Origin: Flavobacterium sp.
GTDB lineage: Bacteria; Bacteroidota; Bacteroidia; Flavobacteriales; Flavobacteriaceae
Length of the DNA: 35,721 nucleotides
Direction: 5' to 3'
Assembly (NCBI GenBank): GCA_012270005.1
Contig: JAAXJD010000113.1
Span: 1 to 35,721 of the forward strand
The first letter of the stretch is position 1. Each line of letters begins with the position of its first letter. Position numbers and translations under genes: made by a program. The notes under the pieces are model-generated. The model was not told the origin of the DNA. It ran no database searches and saw nothing but the letters and a program-made list of their open reading frames with translations. Shown here piece after piece: positions 1 through 6,831 of the stretch.

Positions 1-2
1 GC

Positions 3-35
3 TTTAGTGGCGGCGGTGCCGGAGGAAGCTGGTAG
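3..35 (+). CDS. C-terminal end of a probable TPM-domain membrane protein (partial)
   Basis: Only the last ten codons are inside the window. Frame 3 reads FSGGGAGGSW and then TAG. A Gly/Ser-rich tail ending in Gly-Ser-Trp is characteristic of TPM-domain (YgcG-type) proteins, whose C terminus after the last membrane helix ends this way. A strong terminator hairpin follows about 30 bases later, which supports this being a real gene end. Because only ten residues are visible, the family call is an inference; another Gly-rich tail is possible. Confidence 0.5.
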   Translation, partial: FSGGGAGGSW

Positions 36-65
36 TCTAAAAAGAATAATTTTTATATTATATTG

Positions 66-87
66 CAGCCGGGTATGAGCCCGGCTG
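66..87 (+). terminator. Hairpin terminator after the TPM-like gene
   Basis: The 8-bp GC-rich stem cagccggg / cccggctg (66-73 with 80-87) closes a 6-base loop. A weak T-containing stretch (tgttattt) follows. It lies between the stop at 35 and the next start at 109, so it most likely ends the upstream transcript. Confidence 0.6.
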
Positions 88-108
88 TGTTATTTAACCG
101 CATTTTGC

Positions 109-846
109 ATGAAAAAGTTTTTGATTTGCTTTATTGGTTTGTTTTCAATGGTGTCCTGCGGGCGTATGTTGGTTAAGGCGGCTTTGCTTACGTTTAAGCA
201 CCCTACACCGCATTATTATACAAACGGGGATAAAACGATAGTGTTTATCCCTATGATACACCTTAATAAAAAAGAGTTTTATGATGAGGTAAAGCAGTTA
301 AATGATTCGCTTCGTAAGCAAGGCTATGTGTTTGTATACGAAAGTGTGGCGGCGTCTAAATCGTTAGACAGCGTTACGCTGGATACCTACAAGCGAAAAT
401 TCAGGCGGGTTGTGGGCTTTAATCTTACCAGCTATACCGATAAAAATAATGATGCCATGAAGCGCTATAGGGTAAAGGGTGCCATAAGTCAAACCATGAG
501 CAATACCGGACTTAGCTTAGACACGGATATTAAGGGCGATGTAAGTATGGACTCATTAGTACGCCGTTACGAAAAAGAAAAAGGCGAAATTGTTTTGTAT
601 GAGTACGATCGCGAAACGCCGCTAAATAAAAAGTACAAAGGTAAACGCCTGCCGTCGTCGGAAAAAGAATACCTGTTAATGACCGTGCGAAACGAGGCCC
701 TTGCCAATAAAATAACCGCGTTGCAGGATAAGAAAATCGTAGTATTGTATGGAGCACTGCACCGTAAAGGTATGTACGACAATCTTAAGAAAATTGACCC
801 GAAGTGGAATGAGGTAAAGGCGGAAGATTTAAGGCAATCAGATTAA
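109..846 (+). CDS. TraB/GumN-like lipoprotein
   Basis: The N terminus has a basic start, a hydrophobic core and a lipobox ending at Cys17 (MVSC), so a lipoprotein is predicted. Features of the TraB/PrgY/GumN (Tiki-like) fold are visible: an N-terminal strand with His51 (IPMIHLN), a glutamate in VYES (Glu78), an arginine-bearing helix RNEALAN (from Arg194) and a C-terminal GALH motif (residues 215-218). In this family these His, Glu and Arg positions are proposed to form a metalloprotease-like site; activity here is not shown. The 245-residue length is on the short side for the family. The gene stands alone: a terminator precedes it and the next gene is convergent. Assignment rests on motifs and is fairly good; substrate is unknown. 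Confidence 0.65.
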   Translation: MKKFLICFIGLFSMVSCGRMLVKAALLTFKHPTPHYYTNGDKTIVFIPMIHLNKKEFYDEVKQLNDSLRKQGYVFVYESVAASKSLDSVTLDTYKRKFRRVVGFNLTSYTDKNNDAMKRYRVKGAISQTMSNTGLSLDTDIKGDVSMDSLVRRYEKEKGEIVLYEYDRETPLNKKYKGKRLPSSEKEYLLMTVRNEALANKITALQDKKIVVLYGALHRKGMYDNLKKIDPKWNEVKAEDLRQSD

Positions 847-850
847 ATTA

Positions 851-869
851 CAACAATAACGTATTGTTG
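851..869. terminator. Small hairpin between convergent genes
   Basis: The 8-bp stem caacaata / tattgttg (851-858 and 862-869) has a 3-base loop and lies in the 51-base gap between two convergent stops. It has no clear T-tract on either strand, so terminator function is only a guess from position. Confidence 0.3.
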
Positions 870-897
870 CAGGGTTGCCCACCTTTTGCAATCATGT

Positions 898-1629
898 TTA
901 TTTAATGCAGAGTTTTTTTAAGCCGGAGAGGTTGCCGTTATAAATATTAGCATCTACTTTGCCTTCTATACCTATAATAGAGGCTTTGTCTGTAAATTGC
1001 CAAAAATCCCACTCTTTACGTATTTCGTCTTCAAAAAAACTATAATTGGCTATCCATAACGTGTAGCCTTTAAATTCTTTTTTAAGGAAATCCCCATGAA
1101 AACTTTGCCCACTGTATAATATGGGTTTTACACCATAGTGATTTTCTACCAGTTTTAACCAGCGTTTCAGTCCGCTTTTCAGGCTGTCTATGCTTTGTCC
1201 GTTAGGCATTTTTTCTATGTCTAGTACCGGCGGAAGATCGCCCTTGCTTAGCGTTACTCGTTTTATAAAATTTTCGGCTTGTTTTACAGAGTTTTCATCT
1301 GGGCGGTAATAGTGGTATGCCCCACGAATAAAGCCTGTGCGTTTAGCATGTTTCCAGTTACGTGCAAATTCATTGTCGCCGCGGCGTTTTCCGGCAGAAG
1401 CACGTATAAATACAAAGTCCAGAGGAAAATCGCCTTGATTTCGCTCTATACTGTCCCAATTTATTTTCCCTTGGTAGTGCGATACATCAAACCCAAAAAT
1501 ACGGTCTTTATGGCGGCTTACAATTTCATAAATACGCAGGTCGGCTATCTTTCGCTCTTCCTTTGTAAGTACAGTAATTTGTTTGTTGTTTATTTTGTTG
1601 AACCCCAGGTACACTAAAACCCCGTGCAT
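898..1629 (-). CDS. GH25-family lysozyme (catalytic part of an interrupted gene)
   Basis: This is a glycoside hydrolase family 25 (muramidase) domain. It has GFDVSHYQG with Asp48 near the N terminus, FIRASAG, GAYHYYRP, the catalytic-type LDIE (Asp137, Glu139) and a late WQFTDKA motif. Such enzymes cleave the MurNAc-GlcNAc bond of peptidoglycan. The first ATG after an upstream in-frame TGA is at 1629, giving 243 residues without a signal peptide. The reading frame continues upstream of that TGA (1642-1644) with a basic tail and a membrane helix, which are normally fused to the catalytic domain in flavobacterial relatives (family knowledge). As it stands, the product would be cytoplasmic and probably useless or restricted. 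It lies just downstream of pssA on the same strand and is likely co-transcribed. Confidence 0.7.
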   Translation of the reverse strand: MHGVLVYLGFNKINNKQITVLTKEERKIADLRIYEIVSRHKDRIFGFDVSHYQGKINWDSIERNQGDFPLDFVFIRASAGKRRGDNEFARNWKHAKRTGFIRGAYHYYRPDENSVKQAENFIKRVTLSKGDLPPVLDIEKMPNGQSIDSLKSGLKRWLKLVENHYGVKPILYSGQSFHGDFLKKEFKGYTLWIANYSFFEDEIRKEWDFWQFTDKASIIGIEGKVDANIYNGNLSGLKKLCIK

Positions 1630-1641
1630 AAAACGGTACGT

Positions 1642-1809
1642 TCAGCAAATAATAAATGTTATAAGCACCATATATACCGAGTATTTCAGTATGTTGAACG
1701 GGGTAAGTCCCTGCTTTTTTTTAGCGGTTTTTTTTCTAGGGGCGGCAGTCCTTTTAGGGGTAGCATTGCCTTGCACCGTTTTTGCAGGTGTACGTTTTGG
1801 GGCGGGCAT
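1642..1809 (-). pseudogene. Severed N-terminal membrane anchor of the GH25 gene
   Basis: Reading the minus strand from ATG at 1809 gives a Pro/Ala/Lys/Arg-rich cytoplasmic tail. It is followed by a hydrophobic helix (YMVLITFIIC) that runs straight into TGA at 1642-1644. The same frame then resumes with TYRFMHGVLVYLGF and the GH25 domain, with no frameshift. The stop sits inside the membrane helix, where a Trp (TGG) codon would fit, so a single G-to-A change could explain it. The start is 15 bases after the pssA stop, as expected for the second gene of an operon. Either a real nonsense mutation or a base-call error. Confidence 0.7.
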
Positions 1810-1824
1810 GTTTAAAAAAGAAAT

Positions 1825-2568
1825 TTATGCTTTGTGCCAAAGTTTATTTGTAACCAGCGATACCAGTACATATAAGATAATGATAAGCGGAATGGCAAGA
1901 TAGTTAAGGAAAAACAACAGCAGTATAGAAAGGATAAGGAAGCTAAACTGTACTTTATTGGTTTTCCAGTTAAAGTACTTCAGCTTTAGCGAAAATAAAG
2001 GTATGTTACTGTTTAGCATAAAGGCACTGATAAAGCTTATAGCTACCAGTACGTATGGGTTGCTCAGTAGTTCAAATAGTACGCCGTCTCCATCGCTGTA
2101 GGCTTGTATAACCGGCAGGCTCATTATAAAAAGAGCGTTAGCAGGCGTAGGCAGGCCAATAAAAGAATTGGTCTGTCTGGTATCTACATTAAATTTAGCG
2201 AGCCTGTATGCCGAACCCAGCGTGATGATAAAACCTGCATAAGGCAGCAGGCCAAGGTAAAAGTTATCGCTTTCCAGGTTTAGTTCGGCCTGCATTTCGG
2301 CAATGCCGGCCAGCATCTGGAAAATTGCCATACCCGGTACCACACCGCTCGTAACCATGTCTGCAAGCGAATCTAACTGCAGGCCTATAGGGCTGGATAC
2401 CTTTAGTGTACGGGCAAAAAAACCATCCCAAAAGTCAAAGAAAATACCCATGCATACCCAAAAGAATGCCATTTGCCAGTTGTTATTAAAAGCGTAAACA
2501 AGAGCTACAAGGCCCGATGCAAGGTTTAAAAGGGTAATAAAATTAGGAATGTGCTTTTTCAATGCCAT
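1825..2568 (-). CDS. pssA: CDP-diacylglycerol--serine O-phosphatidyltransferase
   Basis: This integral membrane enzyme makes phosphatidylserine from CDP-diacylglycerol and serine, the first step to phosphatidylethanolamine. The full CDP-alcohol phosphatidyltransferase signature is present: Asp45-x2-Asp48-Gly49-x2-Ala52-Arg53-x8-Gly62-x3-Asp66-x3-Asp70. Several hydrophobic helices follow, ending with a long C-terminal pair. The N terminus (MALKKHIPNFITLLNL) is typical of the type II PssA branch, and the length (247 residues) fits. It is first in a minus-strand unit with the GH25 gene and shares its upstream region with the divergent PorV/PorQ-like gene. Confidence 0.9.
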   Translation of the reverse strand: MALKKHIPNFITLLNLASGLVALVYAFNNNWQMAFFWVCMGIFFDFWDGFFARTLKVSSPIGLQLDSLADMVTSGVVPGMAIFQMLAGIAEMQAELNLESDNFYLGLLPYAGFIITLGSAYRLAKFNVDTRQTNSFIGLPTPANALFIMSLPVIQAYSDGDGVLFELLSNPYVLVAISFISAFMLNSNIPLFSLKLKYFNWKTNKVQFSFLILSILLLFFLNYLAIPLIIILYVLVSLVTNKLWHKA

Positions 2569-2588
2569 TTTGGTTTAATTTTTCAATG

Positions 2589-2596
2589 CAAATGTA
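2589..2596 (-). promoter_or_regulatory. -7 promoter element for pssA
   Basis: The minus strand reads TACATTTG here, matching the Bacteroidota -7 consensus TAnnTTTG, 20 bases upstream of the pssA ATG. No perfect -33 TTTG was found at the expected spacing. Confidence 0.5.
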
Positions 2597-2641
2597 ATAC
2601 AATAAAGTTAATAGAAACGGAGTTTAGTAATTGAGATTTTT

Positions 2642-3742
2642 ATGTCATATTTGCACAAATTTACCACCTTGGGACGATTACTAACTGCTATAGCCGTTTT
2701 TGCCGTATTTTCTGTAACTGCACAAACTACCCGTAAATATTCTAACGAATTTATGAGTATAGGTGTAGATGCGGCTGCTATGGGTATGAGTAATGCCGTT
2801 ACCGCAAGTACCGGCGATGTTACATCCGGGTACTGGAACCCTGCCGGGCTTATGAACCTTACCGATAGCCAGGCAGCGCTTATGCACGCCAGCTATTTTG
2901 CAAACATAGCCCAGTATGATTATGCCGCTTATGCCCAGCCTATAGACAACAGCAGCGCATTTGCAGTATCGGCCATACGTTTTGGGGTAGATAATATAAT
3001 GAATACCACCCAGCTTATAGATAGCCAGGGAAATATAGATTATAACCGGATAAGCCTGTTTTCGGCGGCAGATTACGGGTTTCTTTTAAGCTATGCGCGC
3101 AAGGCACCTATGAAGGAGCTAACGTATGGTGTAAATGCTAAGGTAATACGCCGCGTAATAGGAAAATTTGCCGATTCATGGGGGTTCGGGTTCGATTTTG
3201 GTTTGCAATATCGCACCAGGGGCGACTGGAAAATGGGTTTTATGCTGCGCGATATTACCACAACCTATAATGTGTGGGCCATAAATAAGGCCGAGTACCA
3301 AAAAGTAATGGACGCCGTGCCGGGGCAAAACCAGGAACTGCCGGAAACTACCGAAATTACATTGCCAAAAGCACAACTTGGCGTATCTAAAAAGTTTGAA
3401 TTCCATGGCGATTACGCGCTATTGGCTTCGGCTAACCTAAATATGCAGTTTGCCAAAACAAACGACCTTGTAAACCTTGATTTTGTAAGCATAGACCCGG
3501 CTGTCGGGTTTGAGTTCAGTTACCTTGACCTTGCATTTTTACGTGCCGGCACCGGTAACTTTCAGTATGAGCAACAGCTGGATAGCAGCCAGCGTCTTAC
3601 CTTTCAGCCTAACATAGGAGTAGGGTTTAAGTACCGCGGCGTGCAGATAGACTATGCCCTAACTGATATTGGCGACCAAAGTGCAGCGTTATATTCAAAT
3701 ATTTTTTCTCTTAAAGTAGATTTGGGTATCTTTAGGCGTTAA
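2642..3742 (+). CDS. PorV/PorQ family outer-membrane protein
   Basis: The protein has a signal peptide ending near SVTAQ, then a long beta-strand-rich region with the FadL-like hallmark GDVTSGYWNPAGL. It ends in an outer-membrane-type terminus (SLKVDLGIFRR). PorV/PorQ family proteins are outer-membrane barrels; some members act as carriers for type IX secretion substrates, but this one need not. The start is uncertain. ATG at 2642 gives a longer n-region, but a -7-like element (catatttg, 2646-2653) overlaps it. TTG at 2669 would give MGRLLTAIAVFAVF, closer to the signal peptides usual in relatives. The next gene follows after 19 bases and may be co-transcribed. Confidence 0.8.
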   Translation: MSYLHKFTTLGRLLTAIAVFAVFSVTAQTTRKYSNEFMSIGVDAAAMGMSNAVTASTGDVTSGYWNPAGLMNLTDSQAALMHASYFANIAQYDYAAYAQPIDNSSAFAVSAIRFGVDNIMNTTQLIDSQGNIDYNRISLFSAADYGFLLSYARKAPMKELTYGVNAKVIRRVIGKFADSWGFGFDFGLQYRTRGDWKMGFMLRDITTTYNVWAINKAEYQKVMDAVPGQNQELPETTEITLPKAQLGVSKKFEFHGDYALLASANLNMQFAKTNDLVNLDFVSIDPAVGFEFSYLDLAFLRAGTGNFQYEQQLDSSQRLTFQPNIGVGFKYRGVQIDYALTDIGDQSAALYSNIFSLKVDLGIFRR

Positions 3743-3761
3743 AAATCAATACCGCAAAACC

Positions 3762-4913
3762 ATGCGTTTTATACCCCGTTTTTCATTTTTACTTCTTGTT
3801 TTATTGTATATGTTTCCTGTTTCTTTAAAAGCACAGGGGCAGTTGTCTGACCGCGCATTTGTATCGTTGCTTACCTGCGGGCCGGGCGAGGAGCTGTACT
3901 CGGTATTTGGGCACACCGCGTTGCGCGTTGCCGATCCCGAAACCGGTATGGATGTGGTGTTTAATTACGGTATGTTTGATTTTAATACCCCTTTGTTTTA
4001 CCTTAAGTTTATAAAGGGCGACCTTAAGTATTTTGCATCCGCCGGCTCTTACCAGGATTTTGTATACACGTACCAATATTATAACCGCGATGTTTTTGAA
4101 CAGCGCCTTAACCTTACCCAGGCGCAAAAACAACAGATTATAGATGAGCTTGCAGCTACTTTAAATTCAGATAAAAAATATTACACCTACCGCTATTTTG
4201 GGCGCAACTGTACCACTATGGTGGCCGATGTGCTTAACAACAGCCTGAACCCAAAGATTTCTCAGCAAAACGCAGATACCGGGAAAACTTATCGTAAAAT
4301 AGTCTGCGAAAGGTTGCATAACAGCTTTTATGAGAGCCTGGGTATCAATCTTATTTTTGGTGCCAAGACAGATAATGTGCTTGGCGTGCCTTTTTTACCG
4401 GAGCAGCTTATGCAGGGGGTAAACCATTCTAAAACTGCTACAGGACAAGCGTTGACCCCCGGCACCGACACGGTGTATAAAAGTACAGCCGCACAAAGAA
4501 TGTCCGGCTGGAATAATATATATACGTTTTTAGCGGTGTGCATCCTGCTTATATTTATTTCAAAAAACATAGTGGTAAGGCGTTCGCTTTATGCGCTATT
4601 AGGGCTTTTGGGCTTGTTTTTTTGTTTCGTGGGGCTGTATTCTTACCACACCGAAATAACGTGGAATTACAATGCGCTTCTGATTAATCCACTGCTGTTG
4701 TTGCTGTTGTATTTTAGCTTTGCCAAAAATCAGGAAGCCATTAAAAAGACAATCATTGTTATTGCTGTTTGTATTTTGGTGTATCTTGTTTATATGCTAA
4801 ATAAACCACATTTACTTATGGTGCTTCCGATAGTGGTATTGGTGCTGTCTATGTTAGCACGAGAAATGCTGCCGTTTGTAAAACAAAAATTTCCCTCAAG
4901 GAGAAACGCGTAA
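3762..4913 (+). CDS. Lnb N-terminal-domain (DUF4105) membrane protein
   Basis: After a signal peptide (cleavage probably after SLKA, about residue 24) comes the domain known as Lnb N-terminal periplasmic domain, formerly DUF4105. It shows VFGHTALRV with His51 and FGRNCTT with Cys150, a Cys/His pair resembling NlpC/P60-like thiol enzymes. Residues about 250-375 contain five hydrophobic segments, so the catalytic-like domain is periplasmic and anchored by a polytopic C terminus. The biochemical role is unknown; thiol hydrolase activity is an inference from the motif pair. It lies 19 bases after the PorV/PorQ-like gene. Confidence 0.8.
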   Translation: MRFIPRFSFLLLVLLYMFPVSLKAQGQLSDRAFVSLLTCGPGEELYSVFGHTALRVADPETGMDVVFNYGMFDFNTPLFYLKFIKGDLKYFASAGSYQDFVYTYQYYNRDVFEQRLNLTQAQKQQIIDELAATLNSDKKYYTYRYFGRNCTTMVADVLNNSLNPKISQQNADTGKTYRKIVCERLHNSFYESLGINLIFGAKTDNVLGVPFLPEQLMQGVNHSKTATGQALTPGTDTVYKSTAAQRMSGWNNIYTFLAVCILLIFISKNIVVRRSLYALLGLLGLFFCFVGLYSYHTEITWNYNALLINPLLLLLLYFSFAKNQEAIKKTIIVIAVCILVYLVYMLNKPHLLMVLPIVVLVLSMLAREMLPFVKQKFPSRRNA

Positions 4914-4967
4914 TCCTGCCTTTGTTTTTTTGTTAAATTTGTAGCGTAACGCCAAAACTATATCGCC

Positions 4968-5714
4968 TTGTTCTCATTTTTCAGTAAAAAACAAAAAGCT
5001 ACTTTAGCAAGCCTCATACCCTCAGGGTTTGTAGACATACACTCGCACCTGCTGCCGGGTATAGACGACGGCGCCAAAGACCCCGATGACTCCCTTACGC
5101 TGATTAATACGCTGAAAGGTTATGGTTTTTCGCAATTTATTACTACGCCGCACGTGCTTACAGGCGTGTGGAACAACACGCGCGATGGTATATTGGCTAC
5201 AGTAGAACAGCATAAGGCATTTTTACAACAACAAGGCATAAACGAACCGTTTAAGGCTGCGGCCGAGTATTTAATCGACGATGTTTTTTTAAAGCGGATT
5301 AAACAAGAGCCTCTGCTTACCTTAAAGGATAACTATGTACTGGTGGAAATGAGTTACCTCAATGCGCCCATGCAGTTGTATGAAGCCCTTTACGAAATGC
5401 AGCTGGAGGGTTACCAGCCCATACTGGCACACCCCGAGCGTTATTTGTTTTACCATCATAAGCAGGAAGAATACCAAAAGCTGAAGCGAGTGGGGTGCAA
5501 GTTTCAGGTAAACCGCCTTTAGGTTACGGGCGATTATGCTAAGCACGTTTGCGATATTGCACAAAAACTGCTCGATGAGGGGATGATAGACTTTGTGGGC
5601 AGCGATACCCACCATGAGCGTCATACAGCTGCTTTTCTTAATCCCGTGCTACTTAAAGATACTGCCCCGCTTGTTAAGGCAATGGAAAATAATGCCATGT
5701 TTGGCGGGGCGTAA
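4968..5714 (+). pseudogene. CpsB/CapC-type tyrosine-protein phosphatase, interrupted by TAG
   Basis: PHP-fold metallophosphatases of this family dephosphorylate the tyrosine kinases that control capsule or exopolysaccharide export. The metal-binding motifs appear in order: DIHSHLLPGIDDGA near residue 25, TTPHV, then AHPERY near residue 155. At 5520-5522 the frame hits TAG. It continues without shift for 63 codons (VTGDYAKHVCDIAQKLL and onward), including the last motif GSDTHH, to TAA at 5712-5714. The 184-residue product up to the TAG lacks this final metal-ligand motif and is probably inactive. The only start that fits the family N terminus is TTG at 4968. One nonsense change of a sense codon such as TCG or TTG explains the break; a sequencing error is the alternative. 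Confidence 0.75.
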
Positions 5715-5731
5715 GCCTAATTAACGCCTTT

Positions 5732-5763
5732 TTTGCCTTTCACAATAAATAACAATACCTTTG
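5732..5763 (+). promoter_or_regulatory. Promoter for era
   Basis: A -33 TTTG (5732-5735) and a -7 TACCTTTG (5756-5763) are separated by 20 bases, a full match to the Bacteroidota primary-sigma consensus. Transcription would start near 5770, about 50 bases before the era ATG. Confidence 0.7.
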
Positions 5764-5775
5764 CACCTGCAATAC

Positions 5776-5802
5776 AAGCCATTGTAACAATGGCTTTTTT
5801 TA
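5776..5802 (+). terminator. Hairpin with T-tract in the era leader
   Basis: A 9-bp stem aagccattg / caatggctt (5776-5784 and 5788-5796) with a 3-base loop is followed directly by a run of T. It may end the cpsB transcript (stop at 5714). However, it lies downstream of the predicted era promoter, so it could also attenuate era. Confidence 0.65.
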
Positions 5803-5820
5803 TTAAATGCAGTTTTAACT

Positions 5821-6705
5821 ATGGCACATAAAGCAGGATTTGTAAATATTATAGGTAACCCAAACGTAGGTAAAAGCACGCTTATGAACGCGTTTGTGGG
5901 TGAGCGCCTCTCTATTATAACCAGCAAGGCACAAACTACCCGCCACCGTATACTGGGCATTGTAAATGGCGAAGATTTTCAGATGGTACTAAGCGATACC
6001 CCGGGTATTATAAAGCCCGCATACGAGTTGCAAAACAGTATGATGGACTTTGTAAAGACGGCCTTTGAAGATGCCGATGTACTTATATACATGGTAGAGA
6101 CCGGTGAAAAGGAACTGAAAGATGAAGCGTTTTTCAGGAAGATTATCAATGCCAAGGTGCCGGTATTGTTGCTTTTAAATAAAATTGACAAGTCTAATCA
6201 GGAGCAATTAGAGGAGCAGGTAGCATTGTGGACAGAAAAGGTTCCGAATGCGGAAATTTTCCCGATAAGTGCGCTTGAAAATTTTAACGTGCAAAACGTA
6301 TTCAGCCGTATTTTAGAGTTGCTTCCGGAGTCGCCTCCATACTACCCTAAAGACGCGCTTACCGATAAGCCGGAACGCTTCTTTGTAAACGAAACCATAC
6401 GCGAAAAAATATTGCTTAACTACGATAAGGAAATCCCTTATGCCGTAGAGATAGAAACCGAGGAGTTTATAGAAGATGATAACATTATACGTATCCGTGC
6501 CGTAATTATGGTAGAGCGCGATACACAAAAGGGTATTATCATAGGCCATAAAGGCGCCGCCATTAAAAAAGTAGGCACCCAGGCACGCGAAGACCTGGAA
6601 AAGTTCTTTGGCAAACAAATCTTTATAGAAATGTTTGTGAAGGTAAATAAAGACTGGAGGACTAATAACTACCAGTTAAGAAGATTTGGGTATAACCAGA
6701 AGTAA
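5821..6705 (+). CDS. era: GTPase Era, 16S rRNA-binding ribosome assembly factor
   Basis: Era binds the 3' end of 16S rRNA and is needed for 30S maturation. The GTPase motifs are complete: G1 GNPNVGKST (residues 12-20), a Thr-Thr pair in the switch region (39-40), G3 DTPG (59-62) and G4 NKID (120-123). The C-terminal KH domain carries IIGHKGAAIKKVG and a conserved FIEMFVKV strand. Length (294 residues) is normal. A consensus promoter lies upstream. der follows after 126 bases that hold a long inverted repeat. Confidence 0.96.
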   Translation: MAHKAGFVNIIGNPNVGKSTLMNAFVGERLSIITSKAQTTRHRILGIVNGEDFQMVLSDTPGIIKPAYELQNSMMDFVKTAFEDADVLIYMVETGEKELKDEAFFRKIINAKVPVLLLLNKIDKSNQEQLEEQVALWTEKVPNAEIFPISALENFNVQNVFSRILELLPESPPYYPKDALTDKPERFFVNETIREKILLNYDKEIPYAVEIETEEFIEDDNIIRIRAVIMVERDTQKGIIIGHKGAAIKKVGTQAREDLEKFFGKQIFIEMFVKVNKDWRTNNYQLRRFGYNQK

Positions 6706-6724
6706 TTTCAGATTTTAAATATTT

Positions 6725-6788
6725 GTTTCAGGTTTCAGGTTTAAAGTTTCAGGTTGCCACTCAGAACTTTAAACCTGAAACCTGAAAC
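6725..6788. repeat. Perfect 24-bp inverted repeat built from the word caggttt
   Basis: The left arm at 6725-6748 is the exact reverse complement of the right arm at 6765-6788, with a 16-base spacer. Each arm contains two tandem copies of gtttcag followed by gtttaaagtt. There is no T-tract after it on the plus strand, so it is not a standard terminator. It fills most of the era-der gap, ending 15 bases before the der -7 element. Confidence 0.85.
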
Positions 6789-6803
6789 TTGAAACAAAAT
6801 GAC

Positions 6804-6811
6804 TACTTTTG
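6804..6811 (+). promoter_or_regulatory. -7 promoter element for der
   Basis: TACTTTTG matches TAnnTTTG and is followed by CA, 20 bases before the der ATG. No TTTG at -33 spacing is present, because the upstream sequence is the inverted-repeat arm. Confidence 0.5.
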
Positions 6812-6831
6812 CAAAAAATTAAAATAAGCTG

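Noticed and set aside
1642-5522. Programmed stop-codon readthrough or recoding in the GH25 and cpsB genes
   Set aside because: The two stops differ (TGA and TAG) and no conserved downstream structure was seen; mutation or base-call error is simpler.
6725-6788. The era-der inverted repeat as a CRISPR or insertion-sequence end
   Set aside because: Only one inverted pair, no spacer array, no transposase and no target duplication were seen.
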